Assembly (NCBI GenBank): GCA_003153555.1
Contig: PLZS01000071.1
Span: 1 to 64,000 of the forward strand
Length of the DNA stretch: 64,000 nt
Reading direction: 5' to 3'
From: Candidatus Melainabacteria bacterium
Lineage (GTDB): Bacteria > Cyanobacteriota > Vampirovibrionia > Obscuribacterales > Obscuribacteraceae
Of the stretch, positions 37,250-46,165 are shown piece by piece. Positions within the stretch are counted from its first letter, which is position 1; the number at the start of each line of letters is the position of its first letter. Position numbers and translations under genes: made by a program. The notes beneath the pieces were generated by a model that was not told the DNA's origin, ran no database searches, and was given only the letters and a program-made list of their open reading frames with translations.

Positions 37250-37957
37250 ATGTCGTGGAATCCACCTCCTCAGCCAAAACCTCAGGGTTCCCCACCGCAG
37301 CAGCCGGGCAATGGCGGACCAACAGCACCAGAAGAGTTGAGTCTCTACCAACTGCTGCATGTGGATCGTGATGCGCACGTAACGATCATTCGTTACGCAT
37401 ATCGATTCTTAGCGGCGCAGTATCACCCTGATAATGGTGAAACTGGCGACGCCGAGAAATTCAGAATTATTACGGAAGCTTGGAAGACTCTTTCGGACGA
37501 AGGCAAACGGGCCGCATACGACATGTCTTTAGGTGCGCAAGAGCAAAACCGTGGCGGTGCGCAACATAAGGCCCAGCCTAAAGTTAATGAATTCGGACGT
37601 GACACTTTGCCGACCATGGTTAAGGCCGGTATCTCGTGGAACGAAATCGAGTTGCGGATTGCCATTCTGCAAGTTCTCTTAGCCGCTCGCAAAAAGAAAC
37701 CGGCAACAGGTGGTGCATCGGGAAAAATGTTGATGGACTGCTTGCAACTAGACGCCATCGTCGAAATCGAATTTGCTCTGTGGTATCTTCGCGAGAAAAA
37801 ATACATCGAAACCGGCGAACGCGTTTTCATGATCACAGGTGTGGGACTGGACTATCTCACTGATCAACTGTCCAAGACACAAATTCTGGAAGGACCTGGA
37901 GCAACTGAGAAGAAGGTTGCTGACGTGGTTGCCAACCTGCCAGCAATCCTGAAATAG
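37250..37957 (+). CDS. J-domain protein with C-terminal winged-helix-like part
   Basis: A 235-residue protein. A Pro/Gln-rich start is followed by a J domain at about 30-98 with the HPD motif (AQYHPDNGETGDAEKF), which stimulates Hsp70 ATPase. The C-terminal region (about 120-215; ISWNEIELRIAILQVLLAAR, LREKKYIETGERVFMIT) has the helix-helix-strand pattern of a winged helix. It lacks the DnaJ zinc and substrate domains, so it is a specialised co-chaperone, and the winged helix may bind protein or DNA. It is placed directly after the acyl-CoA dehydrogenase gene. Confidence 0.85.
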   Translation: MSWNPPPQPKPQGSPPQQPGNGGPTAPEELSLYQLLHVDRDAHVTIIRYAYRFLAAQYHPDNGETGDAEKFRIITEAWKTLSDEGKRAAYDMSLGAQEQNRGGAQHKAQPKVNEFGRDTLPTMVKAGISWNEIELRIAILQVLLAARKKKPATGGASGKMLMDCLQLDAIVEIEFALWYLREKKYIETGERVFMITGVGLDYLTDQLSKTQILEGPGATEKKVADVVANLPAILK

Positions 37958-37961
37958 CTGC

Positions 37962-37977
37962 GCACCATATCTGGTGG
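37962..37977. repeat. GCACCATATCTGGTGG palindromic repeat
   Basis: A one-mismatch copy of the GCACCATATATGGTGC palindrome sits between the convergent ends of the J-domain gene (37957) and rnhB (37985). Confidence 0.6.
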
Positions 37978-37984
37978 CGTCGTC

Positions 37985-38755
37985 TCATACCAATTCGAGG
38001 TCGGCGATCTGATCGTCGATCTTGTTTTCTTCTGTGTCAATGTTCCAGGCGCCATTGATGAACTTTTCGCTGAACAGGCGGCGATGGTGGCAGGTCATTC
38101 CTAGCAGCTTCAATGCGTCTCGATGTGTTTTCGATCCGTAGCCTTTATTTTGCTGCCAGTTGTACTCAGGGTGCTGGCTACCGAGATCTGCCATTAGTTT
38201 GTCACGATAGACTTTGGCTATTATCGAAGCTGCGGCAATCGATGCAGATGAAGAATCGCCTTGAATCACAGGTGTTTGCAAATGTTCAACATCCTTCATC
38301 GCCTTGTTTCCATCTATTAAAATCAAAGTCGGCAACATATCTGGAATCAATGCCTTCACTTTATGCATCGCTCGCCGCATCGCCAGCAGGCTTGCTTGCA
38401 AAATGTTTATTTCGTCAATCTCACCTACAGAGGCTTGTTCGATTGCACAGATTGCAATTTCATGGATTATCGAAGCTAATCGTTCACGTTGACTGGCTGT
38501 CAGCTTCTTTGAATCATTGAGTTCGCAAAGGGACTCGGCCAATTCTGAGCTGTCGTCGATGTCCGGGAGCATCACTGCTGCTGCTACTACCGGTCCCGCA
38601 AGGCAACCTCGACCAACTTCATCTGTGCCAATCAAGTAACACTGCGGTCTTGTCGATCTGCCTTTGAAGCGGTGCTTCCGATCGAACGAAAGCAGCTTTC
38701 TGAGCGATTCCAGTTTTCCTTCGGTGTCTTTTTTTCGTTGACTAACTTTTGGCAT
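37985..38755 (-). CDS. rnhB: Ribonuclease HII
   Basis: Cleaves RNA in RNA/DNA hybrids and single ribonucleotides in DNA. The ATG at 38755 (MPKVSQRKKD) gives 256 residues; a longer frame adds only residues antisense to ylqF. The catalytic start LIGTDEVGRGCLAGPVVAAA carries D45 and E46. Further sites are ELNDSKKLTASQRE, LILIDGNKA and SASIAAASIIAKVYRD. The N-terminal 38 residues are basic and extra. It follows ylqF by about 30 bp, the order known from Bacillus (rplS-ylqF-rnhB). Confidence 0.97.
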   Translation of the reverse strand: MPKVSQRKKDTEGKLESLRKLLSFDRKHRFKGRSTRPQCYLIGTDEVGRGCLAGPVVAAAVMLPDIDDSSELAESLCELNDSKKLTASQRERLASIIHEIAICAIEQASVGEIDEINILQASLLAMRRAMHKVKALIPDMLPTLILIDGNKAMKDVEHLQTPVIQGDSSSASIAAASIIAKVYRDKLMADLGSQHPEYNWQQNKGYGSKTHRDALKLLGMTCHHRRLFSEKFINGAWNIDTEENKIDDQIADLELV

Positions 38756-38787
38756 TGGAACCCGGAGAAGGAGATTGCTCTTCCAGA

Positions 38788-39654
38788 TTATAAAACTTGA
38801 GGAGCTCGATCTAAAGTGATTTTGCCTAATCTGCCATTGCGTAGATCTGTCAGAAAAGTACTTGCAGCCCTTGCCGTGTCTAACTTTCCGCCATGAGTTA
38901 AAAAATGTCGGATCGTGGCAATGTCTTCTAAGCTTGCTAACTCGAGCTCGCAACCTGGCATGTACTGTTCGACCATTGATGGATATACCTTTTTCAGGAG
39001 ATTCAAGCCATGTCTGGCTACTTCTTCCGCATCATATGTGGTTTCTGGTATCAAATTGAGTAGGGAAAGTTTGAGCCTCACATCTTCACTGAACGAAGCT
39101 GGTGGCAGAAATCCTGGTGTATCTAGTAATTCGATTTGGGGATGAACTCGCACCCACTGAGGACCACGAGTGACACCGGGTTTGTTAGCAACCTTGGCTT
39201 TGCTTTTTCCGATTAGCCAATTGATCAAACTGGATTTGCCCACGTTCGGCATGCCCACAACGACAGCTCGCATCGGTCGTGGCAACAACCCTTTTTTGGC
39301 CAGGGCAGATCTCTTTGCTTCAGTAAGCTTTAGTGCGACATGCAGAATTTTGTCTCTGTTTTTCTGGGTTTTCAAGGATAAAGAAAGACTGGCGGCTGGC
39401 ATTTCTGCGGCGGCATCCTGAACTGTCATGATCGGAATCCATTCATTCAATTTCGCCATGTCAGCTAAATCTTCTTTACTCAAGACTACTAAGCGTGGCT
39501 TGTGACCAAAGATTTCATGGGCATTCGGGTGGCGGCTTGACAATGGCGCGCGCGCATCCAGAACCTCAATTACGAGATCAACCCACTTGATTGTTTCCTG
39601 CAGAGACTTGTAAGCCGATGGATGGCCTGAAGACCTGCCGGATTTTGGTGGCAT
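38788..39654 (-). CDS. ylqF: Ribosome biogenesis GTPase YlqF/RbgA
   Basis: A circularly permuted GTPase that matures the 50S subunit. The G4 motif comes first (VVLSKEDLAD, with SKED in place of NKxD), then the P-loop VVVGMPNVGKSS, the G2 Thr in KPGVTRGPQW and the G3 DTPGF. The N-terminal WVDLVIEVLDARAPLSSRHP is the family signature. At 288 residues it has normal length. It lies between rplS and rnhB. Confidence 0.95.
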   Translation of the reverse strand: MPPKSGRSSGHPSAYKSLQETIKWVDLVIEVLDARAPLSSRHPNAHEIFGHKPRLVVLSKEDLADMAKLNEWIPIMTVQDAAAEMPAASLSLSLKTQKNRDKILHVALKLTEAKRSALAKKGLLPRPMRAVVVGMPNVGKSSLINWLIGKSKAKVANKPGVTRGPQWVRVHPQIELLDTPGFLPPASFSEDVRLKLSLLNLIPETTYDAEEVARHGLNLLKKVYPSMVEQYMPGCELELASLEDIATIRHFLTHGGKLDTARAASTFLTDLRNGRLGKITLDRAPQVL

Positions 39655-39660
39655 GATTTA

Positions 39661-39715
39661 TCCGAGGACAGCCGACGCACTTTGGGCCGATGCAGCAAGC
39701 TGCTGGACTCCGAAA
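39661..39715. repeat. Dispersed GCAGCAAGCTGC repeat, upstream of ylqF
   Basis: TCCGAGGACAGCC at 39661 and GCAGCAAGCTGC at 39692-39703 followed by TGGACTCCG. On the minus strand it lies within 60 bp upstream of the ylqF start, between rplS and ylqF. Confidence 0.7.
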
Positions 39716-39734
39716 TTTTGCTTGGCTTATGAAC

Positions 39735-40175
39735 CTATTGATTTGGCGCAGCAGGCTCGACAGCAGGTGCCGTTGGTGCAGGTGCTGCTTTCGCTTGAGG
39801 AGCTGAAGCGGCGACGAGTTCTTTTCTTGCTCCGATCTTTTCCTTGATCCGAGTTGCCTTACCTGTACGCTCACGCAAGTAGTACAACTTAGCGCGTCGG
39901 ACGTGCCCGCGACGTTGGACTGTGATCTTCTCAACGCGAGGTGAGTGCAGGAGGAATACTCGCTCAATGCCGATTCCCTGAAAGACGCGCCGTACAGTGA
40001 TCGTGGCGCCCACGCCATTACCATTGCGTTTGATGATTACGCCTTCGTAACCTTGCGTACGTTCTTTGCCGCCTTCTTTGATTTTTACGAAGACTTTTAC
40101 AGTGTCTCCGATATTGAGAACCGGTAGAGACGTCTTTAATAGGGGTGCTTCAATTTCCTGGATAATCTGATTCAT
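39735..40175 (-). CDS. rplS: 50S ribosomal protein L19
   Basis: A component of the large subunit at the 30S-50S interface. Core signature: [50 protein letters not shown] and [20 protein letters not shown]. The C-terminal 30 residues are an Ala/Pro-rich extension not found in most L19 proteins. First gene of rplS-ylqF-rnhB. Confidence 0.98.
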   Translation of the reverse strand: MNQIIQEIEAPLLKTSLPVLNIGDTVKVFVKIKEGGKERTQGYEGVIIKRNGNGVGATITVRRVFQGIGIERVFLLHSPRVEKITVQRRGHVRRAKLYYLRERTGKATRIKEKIGARKELVAASAPQAKAAPAPTAPAVEPAAPNQ

Positions 40176-40643
40176 GGCTACTGCGCTGCTTTTTGACTGT
40201 AATAATATGGGCTCATCATTCTATCATGAGCTTTTATGGATTGGTCGTTTCGTAGATCCAATACTGGTAAGCGATTCACGTACCTTAATGAATTTGACTT
40301 TAGATTTATTGTGGATTTCAGTTTTTATAAAGATTGGACGTAGCTGGAGCGGGTTGCCGCTTGACAATATCACTCCTTTAGAATTCTGTGACAGCCCCCT
40401 TTTTGTTGAAGCCTAGACGAGATGAGTTTTGGCATATTGAATGCCAACGCCATCTAGATTTAAAAAATGAACCGACAGCGGTTGATTTTGGAGATTTAAA
40501 AAATGAACTGGACCGCCGCGGCTGGAGATTCGAAAACTATGCATGCTGGTTTCAGTTTTGCTGTGAACAAATTTGCTTAAGATGACGTTCTATTCGCGCG
40601 TCCAGATTTCTCGCTTATACGGTTATTTCTACTGGCTGTAAAT
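40176..40643. other. Gene-free gap between rplS and nrdR
   Basis: No supported gene in 468 bp. A copy of the dispersed palindrome, AACCGACAGCGGTTGA, lies at 40470-40485, followed 30 bp on by a decayed second copy (GAACTGGACCGCCGCGGCTGG). Read on the minus strand the first copy is followed by TTTTTT, so it could end the nrdR transcript. Confidence 0.6.
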
Positions 40644-41144
40644 TTAGGCACTAGATACGGTGGCTTCTTCCTGTTCGGTCGATGAAAGAAGAGTTTTAGT
40701 GTCTTTTAAAGTATTGAGTTCAACAATGAAGTCTTCTATCGAGCGAAATTGTCGATAGACGGAGGCAAAGCGAACATAAGCAACTTCGTCCAGATTTCGT
40801 AATCGAGCTAGGGCAAATTCGCCCAGTAGCGTGGATGGAACCTCGCGCTTGCCAAGCGAAGCTAATTCATTTTCTAATGCATCCACGAGGTCATCTATTT
40901 GTTCGGCTGTAATTGTTGTTTTGGATACGGCCCTGGTCAATCCAGCTCTGAGTTTTTCTCTCATGTAAGGCTCGCGGCTGCCTGAGCGCTTTACTACGAG
41001 AAACTGGACAACTTCGACGCGTTCGTAAGTCGTGAATCGTTTGTCGCACTGTTCGCATTGACGGCGTCTGCGAACGGATTTTTCTCCCGTCAAACGAGAC
41101 TCGAGAACGCGGCTATCTCTGTGATTGCAAAATGGGCAAAACAT
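40644..41144 (-). CDS. nrdR: Transcriptional repressor NrdR
   Basis: Represses ribonucleotide reductase genes in response to ATP/dATP. The ATG at 41144 gives MFCPFCNHRDSRVLESR, so the zinc ribbon starts at once: C3, C6 and the pair in CEQCDKRF. The ATP-cone follows (VVKRSGSREPYMREKLRAGL). 166 residues is normal. A TATAAT lies 9 bases before the ATG on this strand, so the mRNA may be leaderless or almost so. The last 20 residues are an acidic, Ser/Thr-rich tail. Confidence 0.96.
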   Translation of the reverse strand: MFCPFCNHRDSRVLESRLTGEKSVRRRRQCEQCDKRFTTYERVEVVQFLVVKRSGSREPYMREKLRAGLTRAVSKTTITAEQIDDLVDALENELASLGKREVPSTLLGEFALARLRNLDEVAYVRFASVYRQFRSIEDFIVELNTLKDTKTLLSSTEQEEATVSSA

Positions 41145-41153
41145 CTCAGTCCA

Positions 41154-41159
41154 ATTATA
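41154..41159 (-). promoter_or_regulatory. Possible -10 element for nrdR
   Basis: TATAAT on the minus strand, ending 9 bases before the nrdR ATG. The -35 region is weak. If used, transcription would begin at or next to the start codon. Confidence 0.3.
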
Positions 41160-41274
41160 GAACAGGCATCGTCCCTGCATTGCATACTCTATCAATGAAT
41201 TGCTAGCGGGCGCTTAAATACGCGTTCTATTGATGTAATAATGGTTATCAGTGGCAACTTTTCCAATTCATTAA

Positions 41275-41949
41275 ATGCAAAAGAGGCAGACAAATTATTA
41301 TCAAATGCTGGGGCTCCAACCCGAGGTAAGCGCGCTTGAAATCAAACGGGCGTATCGGGCATTGGTTAAAAGTCATCATCCAGATGTCGAATATCATGAG
41401 CAAAACGTCAGCGAGAGGGACCGAGCCACTGAGTTCATGATGAGGCTCAATCAAGCCTACGAAACATTGATCGACAAGTCGAAGCGTGCAGCTTATGACT
41501 CGTTGATTTCGGCTGAGGGCAAGGGTCGCCGAACGGCTAGATTCACAGACCTAGATGAGTCCGAAAATCGGGACGTTTATTTGCGCATGAATTTTCATCC
41601 AGCCAGGCAGTCGATGCTTCGTGTTCTCAAGAAATACAAGCAGCAACTGAGTGACTTGTCTCTTGATATTTATGACGACGAGCTCGTAGCAACGTTTGAG
41701 AAATATGTGGACGAGGTCGAAGATACTCTCAGGAAAGCGTCTCAGTCTTTGTCCGATCGAATAGTGCCAAGTTCTCTTGATGGGGCTGTAACAATGATGC
41801 GCTACTCGATCGCCCAGGCCGTAGACGGTTTAGACGAAATGCGTAGATTTTGTCAGAACTATGATTATGACCATTTGCACATGGCCGGTAATTTATTTCG
41901 AGAGTCATCAGACCTATCAAAACAAGGACTGCAACTGAGTAAACGCTGA
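41275..41949 (+). CDS. J-domain protein (224 aa)
   Basis: The J domain occupies residues 1-80: NYYQMLGLQPEVSALEIKRA, then the HPD motif in VKSHHPDVEYHE and a long helix III/IV with LNQAYETLIDKSKRAAYDSL. The rest is helical without zinc or substrate-binding domains (KKYKQQLSDLSLDIYDDELV, ending SDLSKQGLQLSKR). It should recruit an Hsp70 to a specific client; none is adjacent. It is divergent from nrdR and convergent with the next gene, stops 5 bp apart. Confidence 0.85.
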   Translation: MQKRQTNYYQMLGLQPEVSALEIKRAYRALVKSHHPDVEYHEQNVSERDRATEFMMRLNQAYETLIDKSKRAAYDSLISAEGKGRRTARFTDLDESENRDVYLRMNFHPARQSMLRVLKKYKQQLSDLSLDIYDDELVATFEKYVDEVEDTLRKASQSLSDRIVPSSLDGAVTMMRYSIAQAVDGLDEMRRFCQNYDYDHLHMAGNLFRESSDLSKQGLQLSKR

Positions 41950-41953
41950 GACA

Positions 41954-42448
41954 TTAGAAAATCTTGTCCAATTGAGCCTCAGAGAGCCAACCGCGATCCA
42001 ATATTGCCTGGCGCAATGTGATATCGCATACGATGCGGTCGTTCAAGGCTTGCTGCAGCTGTTCGGAGGAGAGCAGTCCTGACAAAATAAGTTTTTGCCC
42101 CCAGCGTTCCGTGTGCTGAGGTGACAAACGCAGGTATTTTTGTAGCAGCACGTAGTTGCGCAGCTCCTCTGTTGTAAGGCATCCTGAATAAACGAAAAAT
42201 TTTCCTAACGGTAGATTGTCGAGTCCGTTAGTCTCGTGCACGAGGATTAAATCATCTAGATCTTCGACTGTCAGACGCCCACAACCAAGAAGCAACTGCG
42301 CCAACGGCGGTCGACAGCAGTACAGTTGGCAGAGAATTTTTGCCGATTGGAGATCGCCCGCCGTCAAAAAATTCATTAGGGTGCGATAATCCAGTTTGCG
42401 GTTAACAGCCTGGTACTCCGCCGAGGTTGTATATTCTGGTCGTTCCAT
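41954..42448 (-). CDS. Hypothetical protein with GspE N-domain-like repeats
   Basis: About 164 residues from the ATG at 42448; an upstream ATG at 42523 is also in frame. It contains repeated helix-turn units of the kind found at the N-terminus of type II secretion ATPases: LAQLLLGCGRLTVEDLDDLI, LGKFFVYSGCLTTEELRNYV and GQKLILSGLLSSEQLQQALN, then LRQAILDRGWLSEAQLDKIF. No ATPase domain is present. This is a stand-alone adaptor-like protein of unknown role. Confidence 0.65.
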   Translation of the reverse strand: MERPEYTTSAEYQAVNRKLDYRTLMNFLTAGDLQSAKILCQLYCCRPPLAQLLLGCGRLTVEDLDDLILVHETNGLDNLPLGKFFVYSGCLTTEELRNYVLLQKYLRLSPQHTERWGQKLILSGLLSSEQLQQALNDRIVCDITLRQAILDRGWLSEAQLDKIF

Positions 42449-42566
42449 TTTTATCCCGTGCCAACTGAGTGAGTATGCCCAGCTCCGATTGGACGGTAAC
42501 GTACTTCGTTTATTGGAAAGCATGATCAGTCCAATAGATCTTTTTAGTCGAGAGTTTTTTCAAACC

Positions 42567-43934
42567 CTACCGCTTTCCGCTTAATACCATTTGTGGTGCA
42601 GGAGTGGCGACTTCCACGGCCGTGCCATAAAGGTCATAAGGTCCGCATCTGTCTATCGTGACCCGGGCAATTTCCCCCATGGTGATCACATCACCATCTT
42701 GATCGGTTACATAAACCTGATTGTCGATTGACGGTGCATCCCACTGCGAACGCCCGCAATAGAGTTTTTTTCGGTCATCGAAACTTTCAATTAGCACATC
42801 AATATTCTGGCCGACTAGCTTTTCATTATGCTCTAGGGAAATTGCATGTTGTATTTGCATGATCCGTTTACGACGACTTTTTTTCGTCTTCTCTGTGATC
42901 TGATCTTCCATGTGCCCACTTGGCACTTCCATCTGGCGCGAGTAGGCAAATACTCCTAGACGATCGAATTTTTGTTTTTCGATAAATTTGGCGAGATGTT
43001 CAAATTGTTCTTCCGTTTCACCAGGAAAACCGACAATGAAAGTCGAGCGAATACACACTCCTGGAATCAGTTGGCGGATTTTTTCTACAGTCCTTTCCGG
43101 ATTCAAGGGGCGCGCCATTGCTTTTAAAACTTGCGGATGTGAGTGTTGAAGCGGTATATCAACGTATTTCACAACCTTCGGAAGTTCTGCGATTGTCTTC
43201 AGTAATTCATCTGGTGTTTCGGTTGGGTAGGCATACATAATCCTCAGCCATTCAAGATCTTCAATGTCATGTAAGGCACGAAGCAAATCTGAAAGCGCCA
43301 TGCGCTTGTAGATATCCAAGCCGTAATAGGTAGAATCCTGCGAAACCAAAATGATCTCTTTGACGCCGGAGGCAATCAACATGCGCGCTTCTTTCACGAG
43401 CGATTCGATAGATCGAGATCTGAAATCCCCTCTCAACTGAGGAATGATGCAAAAAGTGCAGCGGTGGTCGCAACCTTCAGCGATCTTCAAATATGCAGAA
43501 GCGCCAATGCCTGTCTGCATTCGCGGTAGCACGTCTTCATGATAATCATTCGGAATATCACTCACCTGCACCACCCGTAGTGAGGAGTCATTGGCGATTG
43601 CTGTTATAACATCCACGATACTGGCAATATCGCCCGTTCCTACTAGCGCTCTCGCCTCTGGAATCTCTTCCATCAATTCTTCTTTGAAATGCTGAGCGAG
43701 ACAACCAGCGATGATTAGCTCTTTGCCTTGATCCGCAAGCTCAACTAGGGTGCGTACCGACTCTTGTCTGGCATCACCGATGAAAGAACAGGTATTGACA
43801 AGGCACATGTCAGCTTCGTCATTATCAAAAGTGACTTCGAATCCGGCTTGATTGAGCAGACCAAGCATGACCTCTGTGTCAGTTTGGTTCTTGGGGCATC
43901 CAAGTGAGACGACGCCAATCTTAGGATTTCGCAT
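42567..43934 (-). CDS. rimO: Ribosomal protein S12 methylthiotransferase RimO
   Basis: A radical SAM enzyme that adds a methylthio group to an Asp of S12. The ATG at 43934 (MRNPKIGVVSLGCPKNQTDT) has GGAG upstream; a start 15 bases earlier is possible. Auxiliary-cluster cysteines are in SLGCPKN, NTCSFIG and AGCLAQ. The radical SAM motif is CDHRCTFCIIPQLRGDFRSR, shown here as CxxxCxxC. A TRAM domain ends the protein (LVGQNIDVLIESFDDR onward). FRSRSIESLVKEAR and IVGFPGETEEQF distinguish it as RimO/MiaB family. Confidence 0.95.
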   Translation of the reverse strand: MRNPKIGVVSLGCPKNQTDTEVMLGLLNQAGFEVTFDNDEADMCLVNTCSFIGDARQESVRTLVELADQGKELIIAGCLAQHFKEELMEEIPEARALVGTGDIASIVDVITAIANDSSLRVVQVSDIPNDYHEDVLPRMQTGIGASAYLKIAEGCDHRCTFCIIPQLRGDFRSRSIESLVKEARMLIASGVKEIILVSQDSTYYGLDIYKRMALSDLLRALHDIEDLEWLRIMYAYPTETPDELLKTIAELPKVVKYVDIPLQHSHPQVLKAMARPLNPERTVEKIRQLIPGVCIRSTFIVGFPGETEEQFEHLAKFIEKQKFDRLGVFAYSRQMEVPSGHMEDQITEKTKKSRRKRIMQIQHAISLEHNEKLVGQNIDVLIESFDDRKKLYCGRSQWDAPSIDNQVYVTDQDGDVITMGEIARVTIDRCGPYDLYGTAVEVATPAPQMVLSGKR

Positions 43935-43994
43935 TGGACAGAACTCCATTATTGGTCAGACTTAGATTCTGACCAGCCGAGGGGAATGGCTGGC

Positions 43995-45068
43995 TTATTC
44001 GCCGCTATCTCGCCCCTCAGTATAACGGTAGGGGACGTCAATAGATCTTGAGCCACCAACGGATTCGCCAGGAATCGATCTTGCCGGAGCTTCTTCAATG
44101 GGACGGAATCGGCGTTTTGGTGCAAATGGCGGCTCGGTAGACGCTTTCTTAACGCGCTTTACAGGCTTAACAGGAAGTGTCCCTGCCGAGCCAGCCGGCT
44201 TTATCGTCCCATCAGCAGCTATGGTGGTGCCTGCCGGCGCGGGATTTTTAGCCAAGAATGCTTTTTCGGCTCGCTTTCCAGCCGGTCCAAGTGTTGATGT
44301 TTTACCATCCACATCAACGGTGACACTAGCACCATTGCCGGCGACGATACGTATGCCTTGAGGATCTTTATAGTCGCGGCGGTCACCGGCTTCAAGGTTC
44401 CCTATGTATAAAGTTTCGCCGGTGCTCACTGCTTTGATATCGACCCAAACGTGCTGGCTGGCAGTCAACGAGAGATGGGCGTCTGCTGTCGCCGGTGTGG
44501 TGATAGGAGTCGTCGTGGCGGCTGTGGTTGGACCTGTTTGGGTGGCCGTATCAGGTGCTGTGGTCGGTGGTATTTTGTCAAACTTCGATTGCGGCATGGA
44601 ACGAACAAGCTCTGTGTCTGGACCTTTGTCATTCCGCTGCATGTTGTATAAGAAAGTAATCAATCCGAAAATCAAGACAATCCAGCAAACCGGGAAGAAA
44701 ACACTCTTGAGAATGTTTGGCGGGCGATCTTCGATACGTGATCGCTGCACATATGGTGCGCTTACCAGAACTGGTTGAGCAACATTGGAACGGCTTCCCC
44801 AGCTCGAATCGCCGTTGCCAACTCGTTCAGGAGTCGCTTGCTTGCGGTATTCGTCCGAAAGAATTTGGCCGTTTAGGCCGACACATTCAGCGTAGCGTTT
44901 TATGAAACCCGCCACATAAACTGGTTCTGGTAAATCGTCGGTGACGCCGATATCGATTGCCTGAAGATGATTAATTGGAATTTTCGTACGCTCGTATATT
45001 TGAGTAAGGGTTAACCCCTGACTCTCACGAGCGACTTTCAACTTTTGGCCAATCTGCTCAAGTGCCAC
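43995..45068 (-). CDS. RodZ-like helix-turn-helix membrane protein
   Basis: A GTG at 45068 gives a natural start at VALEQIGQKLKVARESQGLT and overlaps the rluB stop by 11 bp. Residues about 1-75 are the HTH_25 domain of RodZ (LTLTQIYERTKIPINHLQAI, PVYVAGFIKRYAECVGL). A transmembrane helix follows near 120-140 (SVFFPVCWIVLIFGLITFLY). Outside lies a Thr/Pro/Ala-rich linker, a DUF4115-like beta domain (HVWVDIKAVSTGETLYIGNL) and a basic Pro-rich tail. RodZ links MreB to the cell wall machinery; mreB is not in this window. Confidence 0.8.
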   Translation of the reverse strand: MALEQIGQKLKVARESQGLTLTQIYERTKIPINHLQAIDIGVTDDLPEPVYVAGFIKRYAECVGLNGQILSDEYRKQATPERVGNGDSSWGSRSNVAQPVLVSAPYVQRSRIEDRPPNILKSVFFPVCWIVLIFGLITFLYNMQRNDKGPDTELVRSMPQSKFDKIPPTTAPDTATQTGPTTAATTTPITTPATADAHLSLTASQHVWVDIKAVSTGETLYIGNLEAGDRRDYKDPQGIRIVAGNGASVTVDVDGKTSTLGPAGKRAEKAFLAKNPAPAGTTIAADGTIKPAGSAGTLPVKPVKRVKKASTEPPFAPKRRFRPIEEAPARSIPGESVGGSRSIDVPYRYTEGRDSGE

Positions 45069-45783
45069 GTAACAAACCTGATTTGAGTGCGTTAACTTCA
45101 CGAACGGTCAAATGACGCCATTCTCCTGGCTCCATTTCCCCCAATTGTAACTCACCTATGGCAACTCTGACCAAACGGATGATCGGGTAGCCAAGCTTGG
45201 CGCACATGCGCCTTATTTGCCTGTTGCGCCCTTCTCGGATAGCAATCTCGAAAATTGATTCATCTTCGGTTCGGTTTATTAAGCTTGTCTCGGCAGGCAG
45301 GGTAAAACCATCATCTAACCTCATTCCCTGGGCCAGATAACGGAGAGCCGTGTCGGTGATTTTCCCTTGAACCAATGCTTCATATCGCTTAAACACGTGT
45401 TGAGATGGGTGCGCGAGAGCCTGCGCAAGTTCGCCATCGTTGGTCAGAACAATTAGTCCTTCCGAGTCCATATCCAGTCGTCCCACTGGTTTTAAGTGGG
45501 TTAATTTGCGAGGCAGCAGTTCTAGAATGGATTGCCGACCCATATCGTCATTGCAGGTCGTGACAATGCCGCGCGGCTTGTTGAGCGCAATATAATCCAG
45601 CTTCTTGGCTGTTAGTTTTTCTCCATCTACGACTAGATGATCCTTTGCCGGATCGATAGCCAAGTTGAAGTCTGTGACGATGTTGCCGTTTACCTGGACT
45701 TTGCCAGCAGCAATCAGCTCGTCAGCACGCCTCCGCGAGCAGAAGCCCGTCGCAGCAATAGCTCTGTTGAGCCTGAAATTCAT
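45058..45783 (-). CDS. 23S rRNA pseudouridine synthase, RluB/RsuA family
   Basis: An N-terminal S4 RNA-binding domain (FRLNRAIAATGFCSRRRADE, GKVQVNG) is followed by the catalytic domain. The active Asp is in PVGRLDMDSEGLIVLTNDG. The REGRNRQIRRMCAKLGY block and LVRVAIGELQLG are family standard. It makes pseudouridine in rRNA; RluB (23S) is more likely than RsuA from the length of 241 residues, but not certain. It is followed by the RodZ-like gene with an overlap. A GCACCATATCTGGTGC palindrome lies 17 bp upstream of the start. Confidence 0.9.
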   Translation of the reverse strand: MNFRLNRAIAATGFCSRRRADELIAAGKVQVNGNIVTDFNLAIDPAKDHLVVDGEKLTAKKLDYIALNKPRGIVTTCNDDMGRQSILELLPRKLTHLKPVGRLDMDSEGLIVLTNDGELAQALAHPSQHVFKRYEALVQGKITDTALRYLAQGMRLDDGFTLPAETSLINRTEDESIFEIAIREGRNRQIRRMCAKLGYPIIRLVRVAIGELQLGEMEPGEWRHLTVREVNALKSGLLRGT

Positions 45784-45799
45784 TGGCGCTCTTTGCTTT

Positions 45800-45815
45800 G
45801 CACCATATCTGGTGC
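45800..45815. repeat. GCACCATATCTGGTGC palindromic repeat
   Basis: A near-perfect inverted repeat in the gap between the YtxH gene (stop 45821) and rluB (start 45783). It matches copies at 37962 and 62571. Confidence 0.65.
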
Positions 45816-45820
45816 CGGAA

Positions 45821-46165
45821 TCAGCCGGAGGTCATTGACTCGACGTCGTCGACCAGCACTTGGGTGCTTTGCCCTGCCAGTTCCTGAATCTTGTTTGAGA
45901 TAGTTTCCTTTGTACCGGCCAGTCCTTCGGATGCTTTTTTGATCACATCACCGCTGCGCTGCTGAACATCATTGATGGCTGCTCCACCTTTCTTTTTGAT
46001 GTCGCCAATTGAATCGCTGGCTGTCTTATACAAGTCTTCTGAGCCGTCTGCTAGCTGTCGGCGAAGGTCTGCACCCGACTTAGGCGCAGACAGCATGCCA
46101 AACAGGAATCCCATGATTCCTCCAACTAAAAGTCCTTCAAAAAATCTACCGCTTGAGTCCGACAT
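45821..46165 (-). CDS. YtxH-domain membrane protein
   Basis: GAGGTGA just upstream supports the ATG at 46165. The N-terminal helix has the YtxH signature GLLVGGIMGFLFGMLSAPKS (residues about 12-31, with APxSG), then a long amphipathic tail (LYKTASDSIGDIKKKGGAAI, LAGTKETISNKIQEL). Family members are small membrane-anchored general-stress-type proteins of unclear function. Its start lies inside the end of the DUF948 gene (20-bp overlap). Confidence 0.8.
   Translation of the reverse strand: MSDSSGRFFEGLLVGGIMGFLFGMLSAPKSGADLRRQLADGSEDLYKTASDSIGDIKKKGGAAINDVQQRSGDVIKKASEGLAGTKETISNKIQELAGQSTQVLVDDVESMTSG

Noticed and set aside
38756-38953. N-terminal extension of rnhB
   Set aside because: It only overlaps the 3' end of ylqF in another frame and gives no RNase HII features.
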